The notes: a model not told the origin generated them from the letters alone. Numbered from the stretch's first letter, positions 48,539 to 58,242 are shown. The stretch is DNA of 64,000 nt from 21-14-0-10-47-8 sp966211455 (GCA_966211455.1 CBIHNI010000011.1:93626-157625); one strand, 5' to 3'. Program-made: numbers and translations.

Positions 48539-49486
48539 ATGTTTCGCTGGTACAAACACCTTGTTCACCTGGCGCAGCGAAAATCGGAACAAAGATTCAA
48601 ACCCGTGATCATGGTCACTGGCTGCGGCTCGGGTATCGGCTGGGCTTTGGCGAAGCTGCTATACCGCCTGCCGCAATACCGCGTGGTCGTCACGGCCCGC
48701 GATAAATCCGTCAGCAAATTGCGCGAAAATTTTATTGAAGACGACCGGTTTTGGATCCGCAGTTTGGACGTGACCTCGGCTTATCAGCGCGAAACTTTGA
48801 TCGACGAAATTCGCAACAAATGGGGTGGCGTCAATGTGCTGGTGAATAACGCCGGCATCTCTTACCGCTCAGTGGTCGAACACATGACCGAAACCGACGA
48901 GGTCCGGCAGATGGCGACAAATTATTTCGGTCCCATGGGCTTGATCCGTCTGGTGCTTCCGCGCATGCGTGAAATGGGTCGCGGCAAAATCATCAGCGTC
49001 TCTTCGGTCAGCGGAATGTTGGCGATGCCAACAATGGCTTCATACAGCGCTTCGAAATACGCGCTGGAAGGCGCTTGCGAAGCGCTTTGGTACGAGTGCA
49101 AACCTTTGGGTATCGATGTGTCGTTGGTGCAACCAGGATTTATCCGCTCGCGCTCGTTTCACAATGTTTATTTTTCGGAAAATTCAGATCCGACCAAAAC
49201 CAAGGGTGGTCCTTATCACGACTACTATGAGAACATGACGCCGTTTGTGGAGCGCATGATGCACCTTTCGCTTTCACACCCGAAAAAAATCGCGAAGATC
49301 ATCCTGCGCACCATTCAGACCGAGCGCCCGCCCCTCTGGATTCCGGCCACTTTGGATGCGATTGTGTTTTATTACATTCGACGGATTTTTCCGCGCAGAT
49401 GGCTTTTGCCATTTCTTTTTTACTGTCTTCCCGGCGCCCGTCACTGGGGAGACGATTACACGAAGAAGAGACAAGGGACCCTGTAA
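48539..49486 (+). CDS. Short-chain dehydrogenase/reductase
   Basis: A 315-residue SDR: TGCGSGIGWALAKLL (NAD(P) site), VNNAGIS, Ser in ISVSSVSG and the catalytic YSASK. The C-terminal part (~residues 250-315) is basic with a hydrophobic stretch (IPATLDAIVFYYIRRIFPRRW) that may attach it to a membrane. Substrate unknown; the long C-terminus is like that of SDRs acting on lipids. Follows cdd by eight bases. Confidence 0.85.
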   Translation: MFRWYKHLVHLAQRKSEQRFKPVIMVTGCGSGIGWALAKLLYRLPQYRVVVTARDKSVSKLRENFIEDDRFWIRSLDVTSAYQRETLIDEIRNKWGGVNVLVNNAGISYRSVVEHMTETDEVRQMATNYFGPMGLIRLVLPRMREMGRGKIISVSSVSGMLAMPTMASYSASKYALEGACEALWYECKPLGIDVSLVQPGFIRSRSFHNVYFSENSDPTKTKGGPYHDYYENMTPFVERMMHLSLSHPKKIAKIILRTIQTERPPLWIPATLDAIVFYYIRRIFPRRWLLPFLFYCLPGARHWGDDYTKKRQGTL

Positions 49487-49565
49487 TTTTCCGCTCATAT
49501 CCATGTTTCTTCACATCCGTGACTAACCTTGAGCTCGGCCCGACGTTTCTCTAGAATGAGGGCCT

Positions 49566-51038
49566 ATGACGTCACAAATACGGATTCGGAATTTCAAGTC
49601 CTCTCTTTTGATTTTTGCTTTCAGTATCGTGCAAGTTGCTTGCTCGTGCTCGAAAACGACGGCCGATGTTGTGGACTCGTCCGAGAAGACGAATACGCCT
49701 CCAACTACATTGACTTTGCGATTACCGGCGAAGACCGCGGATAATTCAAATCTTTGGAATTTTGCGCTTGAAGGCGAATGTCCTCCGCAGCAGACGATTC
49801 AAATTTCAACCGGCGCGATCACCAAAACTTTAACCTGCCCCGCAAACGGAAACTGGAAAACGACTTTGAACGTGGCGACTTTTGCCGATGGTGCTTACGT
49901 CATCACCGCTTTGACATTGCAAAGCCAAGCGGCGCCGCTCACCGCGGACTTTACGAAATCGACAGCTCCGGCTTGCGAAGGTGGACCCACCGTTTTCTCG
50001 AATAACATGAATGCGCGCTACGTGATCGGTCAGGCGGACATGACTTCCAATTTGGCCAATCGTGGTGGCGCGGCAGGCGCGAATACTTTAAATAATCCCA
50101 TCGGCATCGTGGTGAATAACGGTCAGCTTTACGTCGCCGACGCCGGCAACAATCGCGTCTTGGTTTATAACACTTTGCCAACATCCAACGGGGTCTCCGC
50201 CGACGCGGTCATTGGTCAAAGCGATTTTTCATCGACCGCCGGTGGAACTTCGGCGACTTCACTTTTAGGAGTGCAGCAGATCGCTGTCGACGGAAATTAT
50301 CTGGCTGTCGCCGAATGGAGCAACGCTCGTGTCAGCTTTTGGCCTTTGCAAGACCCGAAAGCGGCGACCGTGATTTGGGGTCAACCTGATGCCAACTCGA
50401 AACTCGTGAACAACGGAGGTCTCAGCGACAAGTCGATGGGATCGGCAGCAGGCCTGTCCTATGCGGACGGAAAATTTTTGGTCGGCGACGTCACCAACAA
50501 TCGCATTCTGATTTTCGATTCGGAAAATTTAAGCACCTTTCAATCGGCCATCAACGTGATCGGCCAACCGGACTTCACCACGGGCTCGAAGGGTTCGGGG
50601 CTGACAGGTTTTGGATCGCCGTATTCGGTTTCAACTGACGGCCAACATGTTGCGATTATGGATAACAGCCAAGAGCGGATTTTGATTCACAACCAGGTTC
50701 CCAGCACCAATGGCGCAGCCGCAAGCCTGGCCTGGGGCGGATCCGGCGTGACCTCGACAAATCTACGCAATCCTGTCGGTGTTTTCATCGGGGACGAAAA
50801 ACTTTTTATCGCCGATCGCCAAAGCGACCGCGTCCTGGTTTTCAACTCGATTCCGACGGCGGCCTCACAGCCCGCGGACTTTGTCCTGGGCCAGACCAAC
50901 TTCACCGGCGGCGATCACAATCAGTGCAATTGCACCAGCGCGAAAGCCAACACCTTATGGGGCGTTCATCACGTCTACTGGGATGGCTGCAGGCTCTATG
51001 TCACGGATAAACAGAACAACCGAGTTTTGGTTTACTAG
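49566..51038 (+). CDS. NHL-repeat lipoprotein, first of a tandem pair
   Basis: A 490-residue protein. Signal peptide ends IVQVACSCS, a lipobox. Residues ~55-130 form an Ig-like beta domain; the remainder is about six NHL repeats (NNGQLYVADAGNNRVLVYN; EKLFIADRQSDRVLVFNS; CRLYVTDKQNNRVLVY) that make a beta-propeller. Two cysteine pairs near the end (HNQCNCTSA; DGCRL). Closely similar to the next gene (~60-70% by eye). Probably surface-exposed, binding a ligand or partner; no enzyme motif. Confidence 0.82.
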   Translation: MTSQIRIRNFKSSLLIFAFSIVQVACSCSKTTADVVDSSEKTNTPPTTLTLRLPAKTADNSNLWNFALEGECPPQQTIQISTGAITKTLTCPANGNWKTTLNVATFADGAYVITALTLQSQAAPLTADFTKSTAPACEGGPTVFSNNMNARYVIGQADMTSNLANRGGAAGANTLNNPIGIVVNNGQLYVADAGNNRVLVYNTLPTSNGVSADAVIGQSDFSSTAGGTSATSLLGVQQIAVDGNYLAVAEWSNARVSFWPLQDPKAATVIWGQPDANSKLVNNGGLSDKSMGSAAGLSYADGKFLVGDVTNNRILIFDSENLSTFQSAINVIGQPDFTTGSKGSGLTGFGSPYSVSTDGQHVAIMDNSQERILIHNQVPSTNGAAASLAWGGSGVTSTNLRNPVGVFIGDEKLFIADRQSDRVLVFNSIPTAASQPADFVLGQTNFTGGDHNQCNCTSAKANTLWGVHHVYWDGCRLYVTDKQNNRVLVY

Positions 51039-51130
51039 GCACTTTCAGTAATCTTGAAAAGTCGTTCAAGTTCATATCTCAAAATGAGAACCTTCTTCAG
51101 CTGCGTTCAGATCTGGACGATAAGTTCACT

Positions 51131-52591
51131 ATGAAAACACTGAATCTTAAAAATCTTTTGAGAATCGATCTTCTGCTTTTCACGCTGGCGCTGTCACTGT
51201 CAGCCTGCACTAAAAAGTTGGATTCAACCAGCTCGGACGGCAGCTCTGGCAGCACGGGCGTGACGGTCAAGGTCACTTCACCGACAGCAGATTCAACGAA
51301 TATTTCAAGCTTTCCTTTAAGCGGCGATTGCATCGTCAACGACTCGGTGAGCGTGGCGACCACAAATATTTCAAAAACCGTGGCCTGCTCTGTTGGCGGA
51401 ACCTGGAACACCACCTTGAATGTCGCAGGCCTTGCCGACGGCACCTACACCGTCACCGTGACTTCGCAGACGAATAACACCATCAGTGCAACCGTTTCTT
51501 TCACCAAAACGACAGCTGCAACCTGCGTTGGCGGACCGACCGTTTTCACCACCAACATGAATGCGCGCTACGTGATCGGTCAGGCGAATATGATTTCAAA
51601 TTCGGCCAATCGTGGAGGCTCGGCTGCGGCCAACACCTTAAATGGCCCGGTCGGCATCACCGTCAGCAATGGCAAACTGTATATCGCCGACGCTGGCAAC
51701 AACCGGGTCTTGGTTTACAATACTGTTCCAACATCGAATGGAACTTCGGCCGATGCGGTCATCGGACAAAGCAGCTTCACGACCACCACCAGCGGTTTGT
51801 CGGCAACGGCCTTTAGCGGAATCCAACAAATCGCTTCGGACGGAACCTATTTGGCCGTGGCCGAATGGGGAAATGCACGCGTCAGCTTCTGGCCTTTATC
51901 AAATCCAACATCGGCTTCTTATGTTTGGGGACAACCCAACGCCACTTCGAACACCGTCAATAACGGTGGCCGAAGCGCGACTTCCATGGGAAATGCGGCG
52001 GGCCTTTCTTATTATGGCGGAAAATTCTTTGTCGGTGATGTCAGCAACAACCGTGTTCTGGTCTTCGATTCGTCATCGATCAGCACCAATCAAGCGGCGA
52101 TCAATGTGGTGGGACAAACGGACTTTACAACATCTGGCTCTTCTGGCTCAGGCTTAACCGGTTTTGGCTCACCTTACTCGGTTTCCTCGGACGGGACACA
52201 TCTGGCCATTATGGACAACAACTCGCAACGCGTGATGCTCTACAATTCGATCCCCTCCACCAACGGCGCTTCGGCAGACGTGACTTGGGGTGGATTCGGA
52301 ATCACATCGACAGGTCTGAACAACCCAGTCGGAGTCTTCGTCGGCAGCGGCAAAATGTTTATCGCCGACCGCAACAGCGACCGCATCCTGGTCTTCAACT
52401 CGATTCCAACATCGGCTTCAACCCCAGCGGACGCAGCCCTGGGCCAAGCGAACTTTACAGGAGCCGATCACAATCAGTGTAACTGTTCGACCGCCGCCGC
52501 CAACACCATCTGGGGAGTCCACCACTTGTATTACGACGGCTGCCGCTTGTACGTCACAGACAAGCAGAACCACCGGGTTTTGGTTTATTAG
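51131..52591 (+). CDS. NHL-repeat lipoprotein, second of a tandem pair
   Basis: A 486-residue paralogue: lipobox SLSACTKK, Ser/Thr linker, Ig-like domain (SGDCIVNDSVSVATTN; GTWNTTLNVAGLADG) and the same NHL propeller (GKLYIADAGNNRVLVYN; GKMFIADRNSDRILVFNS; CRLYVTDKQNHRVLVY). It shares MNARYVIGQA, GLTGFGSPYSV and HNQCNC with its neighbour. The copies differ most in the N-terminal linker and Ig domain, so the propeller is under stronger constraint. Followed by a composite repeat. Confidence 0.82.
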   Translation: MKTLNLKNLLRIDLLLFTLALSLSACTKKLDSTSSDGSSGSTGVTVKVTSPTADSTNISSFPLSGDCIVNDSVSVATTNISKTVACSVGGTWNTTLNVAGLADGTYTVTVTSQTNNTISATVSFTKTTAATCVGGPTVFTTNMNARYVIGQANMISNSANRGGSAAANTLNGPVGITVSNGKLYIADAGNNRVLVYNTVPTSNGTSADAVIGQSSFTTTTSGLSATAFSGIQQIASDGTYLAVAEWGNARVSFWPLSNPTSASYVWGQPNATSNTVNNGGRSATSMGNAAGLSYYGGKFFVGDVSNNRVLVFDSSSISTNQAAINVVGQTDFTTSGSSGSGLTGFGSPYSVSSDGTHLAIMDNNSQRVMLYNSIPSTNGASADVTWGGFGITSTGLNNPVGVFVGSGKMFIADRNSDRILVFNSIPTSASTPADAALGQANFTGADHNQCNCSTAAANTIWGVHHLYYDGCRLYVTDKQNHRVLVY

Positions 52592-52651
52592 TATTAGGCT
52601 CGGGGAAATCGTGCTCTTATTCGAAGGGTCGACGCGGGTTTTTTCTTGTTA

Positions 52652-52801
52652 GGATTACTCGTCACAGCGGTGGGTTGGTGTAATTGTCGGTGCATCCGTC
52701 CGTGTGAAGGCTGCAAGCCGGCCGTCCTGGCCGGCTTGTCTAAATGAGGGGACGAAATCAAAATACGAATGCTTGAGGGGATCTGGTTTGGATTTGAGGG
52801 G
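52652..52801 (+). repeat. Structured dispersed repeat, family A, copy 3
   Basis: Begins GGATTACTCGTCACAGCGG, contains GTGCATCCGTCCGTG, then the hairpin CAAGCCGGCC (52714-52723), loop GTCCT, GGCCGGCTTG (52729-52738), and continues GTCTAAATGAGGGGACGAAAT to TTGAGGGGC. Compared with copies 1 and 2, position 5 of the stem is C-G instead of A-T on both arms, a compensatory change. The internal TGGGCGCCCCC insert of copies 1 and 2 is missing here. Confidence 0.8.
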
Positions 52802-52813
52802 CCCTTTCTTCGA

Positions 52814-52849
52814 TTCCGGTAAACCGTCGGCTTTGCCGGTTTACCGGAA
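52814..52849. repeat. Perfect 13-bp hairpin with 10-base loop following repeat A3
   Basis: TTCCGGTAAACCG (52814-52826), ten-base loop, CGGTTTACCGGAA (52837-52849). Same stem and loop lengths as the hairpin after copy 1 (24277-24312), with unrelated sequence. It may terminate the NHL gene transcript. Confidence 0.65.
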
Positions 52850-52956
52850 TTGAGAGGAAAGACCTCTTTGACTTGAAGGACCTTTACTCCGAGTACTGTG
52901 TATTGGCATTTTGCCTATTATACCGGTTTTGCACGTAGAGGGCCTTTGGGTGAAAT

Positions 52957-53105
52957 ATCGCGGCCGGCTAGGTAGGACGGCCAGCGATCGCGGGTTCGCC
53001 CGCGGAGGCGCAGCTAAACGGCGCCGCCTGGCTCGGGCTTCGGGCCGGGTGAGGCCGGGGGCGCCCAGCCCGATTGCATGGATGCACGGCCCTCATGATA
53101 CGCGA
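52957..53105 (-). repeat. Structured dispersed repeat, family B, copy 2
   Basis: On the minus strand: GCGTATCATG, GTGCATCCATGCAATCGGGC, then TGGGCGCCCCCGGCC (the insert also found in A1 and A2) and an extra ~55-base segment, then CGAACCCGCGATCGCTGG and the terminal GGCCGTCCT. The last stem is degenerate (ACCTAGCC in place of GGCCAGC). It faces copy A3 in inverted orientation. Confidence 0.7.
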
Positions 53106-53168
53106 AGGACTGCAGGGCTCGAGAACCCGAGAACCCAGAATCAGAACCCAAGAAAAACCGTCAGCCGA

Positions 53169-54701
53169 CTACCGAACCGCGCTTAGCGCCCCAGGATTGC
53201 GCTCGATTTTTGCGGATTTTTTTCCGCCTTCGACCCAGCTGCGGAACAAGTCGCTTGAACGCTCTCTTGCCAGCTGTTCCGTCATATTGCCGTTTGCGGC
53301 AGCGGTTTCTTTTTTGCTTTCTTTCCACTTCACGACAAAGCGCTCGGCACCGTCACGAATCAGGTGTGGGTAGATCTTTTTTGCTTCCGAAACTTGGAAA
53401 GCCGCTTTGCTTGCTTCCGCGCTGTTCAGCTTCGGAATCATCTCGGTGCTCATGTCGAAGAAACCTGTTTCTTCCCAGGTAGCTCCCATTTTTTTGACTT
53501 GCGTATCGATTGCGGAAGCATCGCCTTTGCCGATGGCCTCTTCCAAAACTTTGATTTCACCATCATATGCTTCGGCTGCAATCAGCTTTTGTGCGATTTC
53601 TGTTTTCACATCGTCAAACGAGCGCTGACCGCCTTCGGTTTTCGCCAAAACTTTGATCAAGTGATAACCGAACGCCGACTTCACCGGCTCGCTGATTTGG
53701 CCGACTTTCATTTGGAAAGCGATATTTTCAAACTCGGGAACCATGCGGCCCTTACCGAAGAAGCCCAAGTCCCCTTCCTTATCTTTGGAACCGGTATCTT
53801 GCGAGTATTGCTTTGCCAATTTTCCGAAATCTTCGTTCTTGGTCTTTTTTTGGATCTCGTCGATTTCAGCCTTCGCTTTGGCTTGCGGAGTTTTATCGTC
53901 AACTTTGATCAAGATGTGCTGGGCATGAACCTGCGGCTCGACCGAAAATTCAGCCTTGTTGGCGTTGTAGTACTCTTGCACTTTCTTGGCGAAATCAGAT
54001 TGGCCCAGACGCTGATTGGCGTCCGCGGCTGACACGCTCTGATTTTTCAACATCAGATCTTTATCCACGCGTGCGAACGTGACGTTCATTTTGTTTTCTT
54101 GCAGAGCTTTCAGCTTCTCCAGCTCGATGTTCAAAGGTTGAGCAGAAGCCTGGAACAAACGCTGCGTTCGGATGCCGGTTTTCTCTTTGCGAAGCTTGGC
54201 CTCGAAATCCGTGGGATTGAGGTGGTTGGCCTGCAAAATGCCATAATAAAGATCACGCTGGAAACGGCCGTCTTTTTGGAAAGCCGGGATTTCCTTGACG
54301 ATCACATCTTGGATTTCAGGATCGGTCGCTAGGATGCCTTCTTTTTTAGCCATCTGAGCCACCAATTCTTGATTGATCAGACCTTCCAAAGCTTGCTGAA
54401 CCACAAACTGACGCTGAGCATCTCCCATTCCAGAACCACCAAACAGCGGCGCATACATCTGCTCGATGCGTTGGGACTCGGAGCGTAAATCTGAAAGAGG
54501 AATCAAAGTGTTATTCACCTGGGCAGCCGAGCCCATATGTCCGCCACCACTGTTATTCAAGCGGTTGGGGAATCCGAAAAGAACGAAAACCAGGATGATG
54601 GCGCCGAACAGAACCATGGCGGTGATACTTTTTGTCGTCCAACGCTTTTTATCAAGCCCCGCACCGATTTGTTTTCTGAACTGATTGAATCCTTCGCTCA
54701 T
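53169..54701 (-). CDS. PpiD/SurA-type periplasmic peptidyl-prolyl isomerase
   Basis: A 510-residue protein with one N-terminal membrane helix (SITAMVLFGAIILVFVLFG) and a large periplasmic part, as in PpiD: SurA_N-like helical domain (QFVVQQALEGLINQELVAQM), a parvulin domain (VHAQHILIKVDD, KQYSQDTGSKDKEGDLGFFG, FGYHLIKVL) around residues 255-345, and a C-terminal helical part. It helps outer-membrane and periplasmic proteins fold after export. Divergent from mreC, 166 bases apart. Confidence 0.88.
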   Translation of the reverse strand: MSEGFNQFRKQIGAGLDKKRWTTKSITAMVLFGAIILVFVLFGFPNRLNNSGGGHMGSAAQVNNTLIPLSDLRSESQRIEQMYAPLFGGSGMGDAQRQFVVQQALEGLINQELVAQMAKKEGILATDPEIQDVIVKEIPAFQKDGRFQRDLYYGILQANHLNPTDFEAKLRKEKTGIRTQRLFQASAQPLNIELEKLKALQENKMNVTFARVDKDLMLKNQSVSAADANQRLGQSDFAKKVQEYYNANKAEFSVEPQVHAQHILIKVDDKTPQAKAKAEIDEIQKKTKNEDFGKLAKQYSQDTGSKDKEGDLGFFGKGRMVPEFENIAFQMKVGQISEPVKSAFGYHLIKVLAKTEGGQRSFDDVKTEIAQKLIAAEAYDGEIKVLEEAIGKGDASAIDTQVKKMGATWEETGFFDMSTEMIPKLNSAEASKAAFQVSEAKKIYPHLIRDGAERFVVKWKESKKETAAANGNMTEQLARERSSDLFRSWVEGGKKSAKIERNPGALSAVR

Positions 54702-54867
54702 CTTTCCTCCATTGAGTACACCCGATATGTGCGTACAAGCTCTCTTTCTCTCGAAAAGAGCGATCAGTATCTGTCGATTGAAACAGAATTTTCAATCAAA
54801 TTTTCTCTCAAAGAGTCATTGGAATTCAAAATTCTTTTTGCTAGCGTTAAAGAGAAAGAGGCCCAAA

Positions 54868-55719
54868 TTGAATTTCTTAAACTTTGATCTGAAAAAGGTT
54901 TTATCCTTTCTTTTTGTTTTATCGCTCCCGTTGATCTCGATTAACATGCAGCGAAAGCCATTTGCCACTGGATGGTATGATAAGCCCTTCAGCTTCTTGG
55001 CCAGCGTGACACAGTCAGCCTTCTTCTCGTTCAGCGACGGCGTGCGCAGCAACACCCAGATGTATCTCAACTTGGTGAACATCAAGAAAGAGAACGCGCA
55101 GCTCAAAGATGAAAACCAAAAGCTGATGGCTCTGCTGGAAGGTCAAAACGAGCTTTCAAAAGAAAACGAGCGCCTGAATTCGCTTTTGAATTTCAAAAAT
55201 CATTCGAAAATGGAAGTGGTCGCCGCCCGTGTGATGAGCAAAGACCTGGTCAGCGATCACAACACCATCCAAATCAACAAGGGCACCAACGATGGCTTGA
55301 AAGCCGGTCAAGCGGTGATCACAGTTGGTGGTGTGGTGGGTTACATCTACAAACCCAGCGCTTTCACATCGCAGGTTCTGCTGATCACCGATCGCTATTC
55401 GGTGGTGGACGGAATCATCGCCCGCAGCCGCGCGCGCGGGATCGTCGAAGGCAAGAACGCTTCGACCTGCGTGCTTCGCTATGTTGAAAAATCAGAAGAC
55501 GTGCAGCCCGGCGACTTGGTCGTGACCAGTGGCTTGGACAATATCTTCCCGAAAGGATTCCCGGTCGCGATTGTAGAAGCGGTCGAGAACAAAACTTACT
55601 CGGTCTCTTTGAAAGTCGAACTGAAGCCCGTTGTGGATCCGGATAAAATCGAAGAAGTGTTCGTGATTATGAACGCTGCCAACGAAGATCTTTCGGATCG
55701 TATTACAATGAAGGAATAA
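54868..55719 (+). CDS. mreC: Rod shape-determining protein MreC
   Basis: A 283-residue protein. TTG 54868 has AGAGG about seven bases before it; the frame is open back to 54685 but that part has no MreC sequence. One N-terminal membrane helix (VLSFLFVLSLPLISI), a coiled coil (KKENAQLKDENQKLMALLEGQNELSKENERL reads as heptads), then two beta domains (VVAARVMSKDL, INKGTNDGLKAGQAVI, GDLVVTSGLDNIFPKGFPVA). It scaffolds the elongasome with PBP2. Confidence 0.92.
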   Translation: MNFLNFDLKKVLSFLFVLSLPLISINMQRKPFATGWYDKPFSFLASVTQSAFFSFSDGVRSNTQMYLNLVNIKKENAQLKDENQKLMALLEGQNELSKENERLNSLLNFKNHSKMEVVAARVMSKDLVSDHNTIQINKGTNDGLKAGQAVITVGGVVGYIYKPSAFTSQVLLITDRYSVVDGIIARSRARGIVEGKNASTCVLRYVEKSEDVQPGDLVVTSGLDNIFPKGFPVAIVEAVENKTYSVSLKVELKPVVDPDKIEEVFVIMNAANEDLSDRITMKE

Positions 55720-55720
55720 A

Positions 55721-56257
55721 GTGCCTAATTTTCGTTTCAACTTCCTGAATCTGATTTTGATGATGCTGATTGGCCTTGTGCTTTCCGGTTTGCAAACCAC
55801 GTTCTGGTTTCAAATCTTTGGCAGCCTTCCCGCCCCGCTTTTGTGGCTGAATCTGGTTTTGTACCTGATCCTGTTCCGCAAACCAATGGAAGGGATCTTG
55901 ACGATTTATCTTTTCGGCCTTTTTCTGCGTCCCTTCACCGCGATGCCTTTGGGCGTGTTGTGGCTGAATCTTTTGGCCGTGTTTGCCGTCATGAGCTTCG
56001 TGAAAAAACGCGTCTTCTGGCCCAGCTCTCGCTATTTTATCATGGCAAGCCTTGGCATGAGCGTCGCTTATCATATTTTCTACCTGCTCATTTCAAAATG
56101 GTTTGAAATCAATCCGGCGACGATCAGTTTCTTTCACCGCTTCTTTGAGGTGGTGTTCACGACTGTGGCGGCCGCCCCCTTGTATTTCGTTTTGTCATGG
56201 GTGGATCGCGTGACTCAGAAAGAAACTTTGCCTGAAAGCGGAAACCTCGAAGCATGA
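55721..56257 (+). CDS. mreD: Rod shape-determining protein MreD
   Basis: A 178-residue membrane protein starting at GTG 55721, one base after the mreC stop. About five or six membrane helices (LILMMLIGLVLSGLQTTF; LLWLNLVLYLILF; LWLNLLAVFAVMSF). The order mreC-mreD-mrdA-rodA identifies it more surely than its own sequence, which is poorly conserved in the family. Confidence 0.9.
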   Translation: MPNFRFNFLNLILMMLIGLVLSGLQTTFWFQIFGSLPAPLLWLNLVLYLILFRKPMEGILTIYLFGLFLRPFTAMPLGVLWLNLLAVFAVMSFVKKRVFWPSSRYFIMASLGMSVAYHIFYLLISKWFEINPATISFFHRFFEVVFTTVAAAPLYFVLSWVDRVTQKETLPESGNLEA

Positions 56258-58242
56258 GCAGCACTCAGTACATTTCCAATCCTGAAGAGTCGAAGGAATA
56301 CCTCCCGCGGTATCGCCTGTTTTATATCACGATCGCTTTCACCTTCCTGGCCTTCACCACCCGCCTTTGGTATCTGCAGGTGATTCAAGGTACCGAGCTG
56401 CGCGAGTTCTCGGAAAAAAATCGGATCAAGCAAATCAAAATCATGGCGCCTCGGGGCCTGATGCTGGATCGCGATGGCAAAATCCTGGTCGAAAATCATC
56501 CGGGCTTTGAAGCGGTTCTGTCCCCGCAGTACATCAAGAATGTCGACGAACTGGCCGCCGCCGTCGGACCGATCATCGGTCTGGAGCCGCCGAAGCTGGT
56601 TCAAAAAGTCCAAAAATCTCGTCGTCAAAATGGACCTTTTGCGCAGATCAAGCTGAAAGACAATCTCAGCCGTGACGAGGTTTTCCGTTTGAAGCGCATC
56701 ATCCTGGACAATCCGGGTCTTGATATTCGCGAATCGGTCGTGCGCCATTATCCGCTGTCGGAAAACGGCGCGCAGCTCTTCGGTTACGTTGCCGAAATTT
56801 CGAAAAAGCAAATTCCGCTCTACAATCAAATGTACAAAAATATCACCTTTGAACAAGGCGATATCATCGGGCAAACCGGTCTTGAAGAAGTGCTCGAGCG
56901 CGAAATTCGTGGTGAAGACGGCACCCAGTTCCTGCAGGTCGATGCCTTCGGACGCGAAACGACGACCAACACGCCGAACATCTACGGCGAGCAAATCAAA
57001 GACAAAGAGCCAAATCACGGAAACAACGTGGTCTTGACCATCGATAAAGAAGTGCAAGAGGCCGCTTTCAAATCCTTCCAGGAAAATCAGCGCATCGGCG
57101 CACTGGTCGCGATGAAATCAAACGGCGAAGTCCTGGCCTGGGTCAGCGCCCCCAGCTTCGATCCGAACGAGTTCGCACGCGGAATCGGCTCGCAGCTTTG
57201 GTCCAAACTGGTCAACGATCCTTACAAACCGCTTCGAAACAAGGTCATCCAGGATTACTACTCGCCCGGATCGACTTTCAAAGCCTTTATGGCCTTGGCG
57301 TCGCTGCAAGAAAAAGTCATCACGCCAACCACGATCATCAACTGTCCGGGCTTTATCACCTTCGGTAAACGTCAGTACCACGATCACTTGAAAGGCGGTC
57401 ACGGGAACATCTCGGTTTACGAAGCGCTGGAACGATCCAGCAACGTGTTCTTTTATAAAATGGGAATCCAGCTCGGCATCGATAAGATGTACAATTACAT
57501 CTCGCCATTCGGGATCGGTCAAAAGACCGGTATCGAGCTTCCCCGCGAAGTCGCGGGCCTGATGCCTTCGGCCGCCTGGAAGAAATCGGCCATCGGTGAA
57601 GAGTGGCAAGCCGGGGAAAACCTGAGCGTCGCCATCGGACAAGGTTTCGTGCAAGCTTCACCGATCCAAATGGCCGTCGCTTACAACGCCATCGGCTTGG
57701 AAGGCCAGGTCGTGAAACCTTTCGTGATCAAAAAGATTTTGGATAACGAAGGCAACGTCATCCGCGAAAATCTTCCGCAAGTGGTGCGCAACCTGCAAGA
57801 GAAGCAAGCCACCGGCATCGAGATCGCCGACGAAACTTTCAAAGTCGTCAAAGAAGGTCTTCGCCGGGTTGCCAACGGTGATCGCGGAACGGCCAAATTC
57901 CTGAAAATTCCGGGCGTGCAGATGGCGGGTAAAACCGGAACCTCGCAGGTCATGGGTTTTGCTGCCAGCGATATCTATTCAAAATGTGAAAACCGTCCCA
58001 TGCACCAACGACACAACGGTTGGTTCGTGGCCTGGGCTCCGGCCGATAAACCGGAAATCACGGTGGCGGCGATGGCTCAGCACTCGTGCCACGGGGCGAC
58101 CGGCGCGGGACCGATGGTCCGCGATGCGGTTCGAGCTTACTTTGATAAATACCACCCGGACATTGTGGCCGAAGGTTTGAAAAATCAGAAAAACGTGAAG
58201 CCTGTAAAAACCGAAAATGTTCCGGTCGTGGAGGGCGAATAA
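56254..58242 (+). CDS. mrdA: Penicillin-binding protein 2
   Basis: A 662-residue transpeptidase of the elongation complex: one N-terminal membrane helix (LFYITIAFTFLAFTTRLWYL), a non-catalytic pedestal domain (APRGLMLDRDGKILVEN), then the transpeptidase domain with Ser340 in SPGSTFKAF, Ser395-x-Asn in ERSSNVFFY and Lys560-Thr-Gly in AGKTGTSQ. It cross-links peptidoglycan along the side wall and is the target of mecillinam-type lactams. Overlaps mreD as ATGA and rodA as TAATG. Confidence 0.95.
   Translation: MSSTQYISNPEESKEYLPRYRLFYITIAFTFLAFTTRLWYLQVIQGTELREFSEKNRIKQIKIMAPRGLMLDRDGKILVENHPGFEAVLSPQYIKNVDELAAAVGPIIGLEPPKLVQKVQKSRRQNGPFAQIKLKDNLSRDEVFRLKRIILDNPGLDIRESVVRHYPLSENGAQLFGYVAEISKKQIPLYNQMYKNITFEQGDIIGQTGLEEVLEREIRGEDGTQFLQVDAFGRETTTNTPNIYGEQIKDKEPNHGNNVVLTIDKEVQEAAFKSFQENQRIGALVAMKSNGEVLAWVSAPSFDPNEFARGIGSQLWSKLVNDPYKPLRNKVIQDYYSPGSTFKAFMALASLQEKVITPTTIINCPGFITFGKRQYHDHLKGGHGNISVYEALERSSNVFFYKMGIQLGIDKMYNYISPFGIGQKTGIELPREVAGLMPSAAWKKSAIGEEWQAGENLSVAIGQGFVQASPIQMAVAYNAIGLEGQVVKPFVIKKILDNEGNVIRENLPQVVRNLQEKQATGIEIADETFKVVKEGLRRVANGDRGTAKFLKIPGVQMAGKTGTSQVMGFAASDIYSKCENRPMHQRHNGWFVAWAPADKPEITVAAMAQHSCHGATGAGPMVRDAVRAYFDKYHPDIVAEGLKNQKNVKPVKTENVPVVEGE

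Larger units (their letters stand above)
52592..53168. other. 577-base intergenic region occupied by a composite repeat
   Basis: Between the convergent NHL lipoprotein and PpiD genes. It holds a family A repeat (52652-52801), a perfect hairpin (52814-52849), about 100 unremarkable bases, and an inverted family B repeat (52957-53105). No open frame in it has coding character. Confidence 0.75.
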
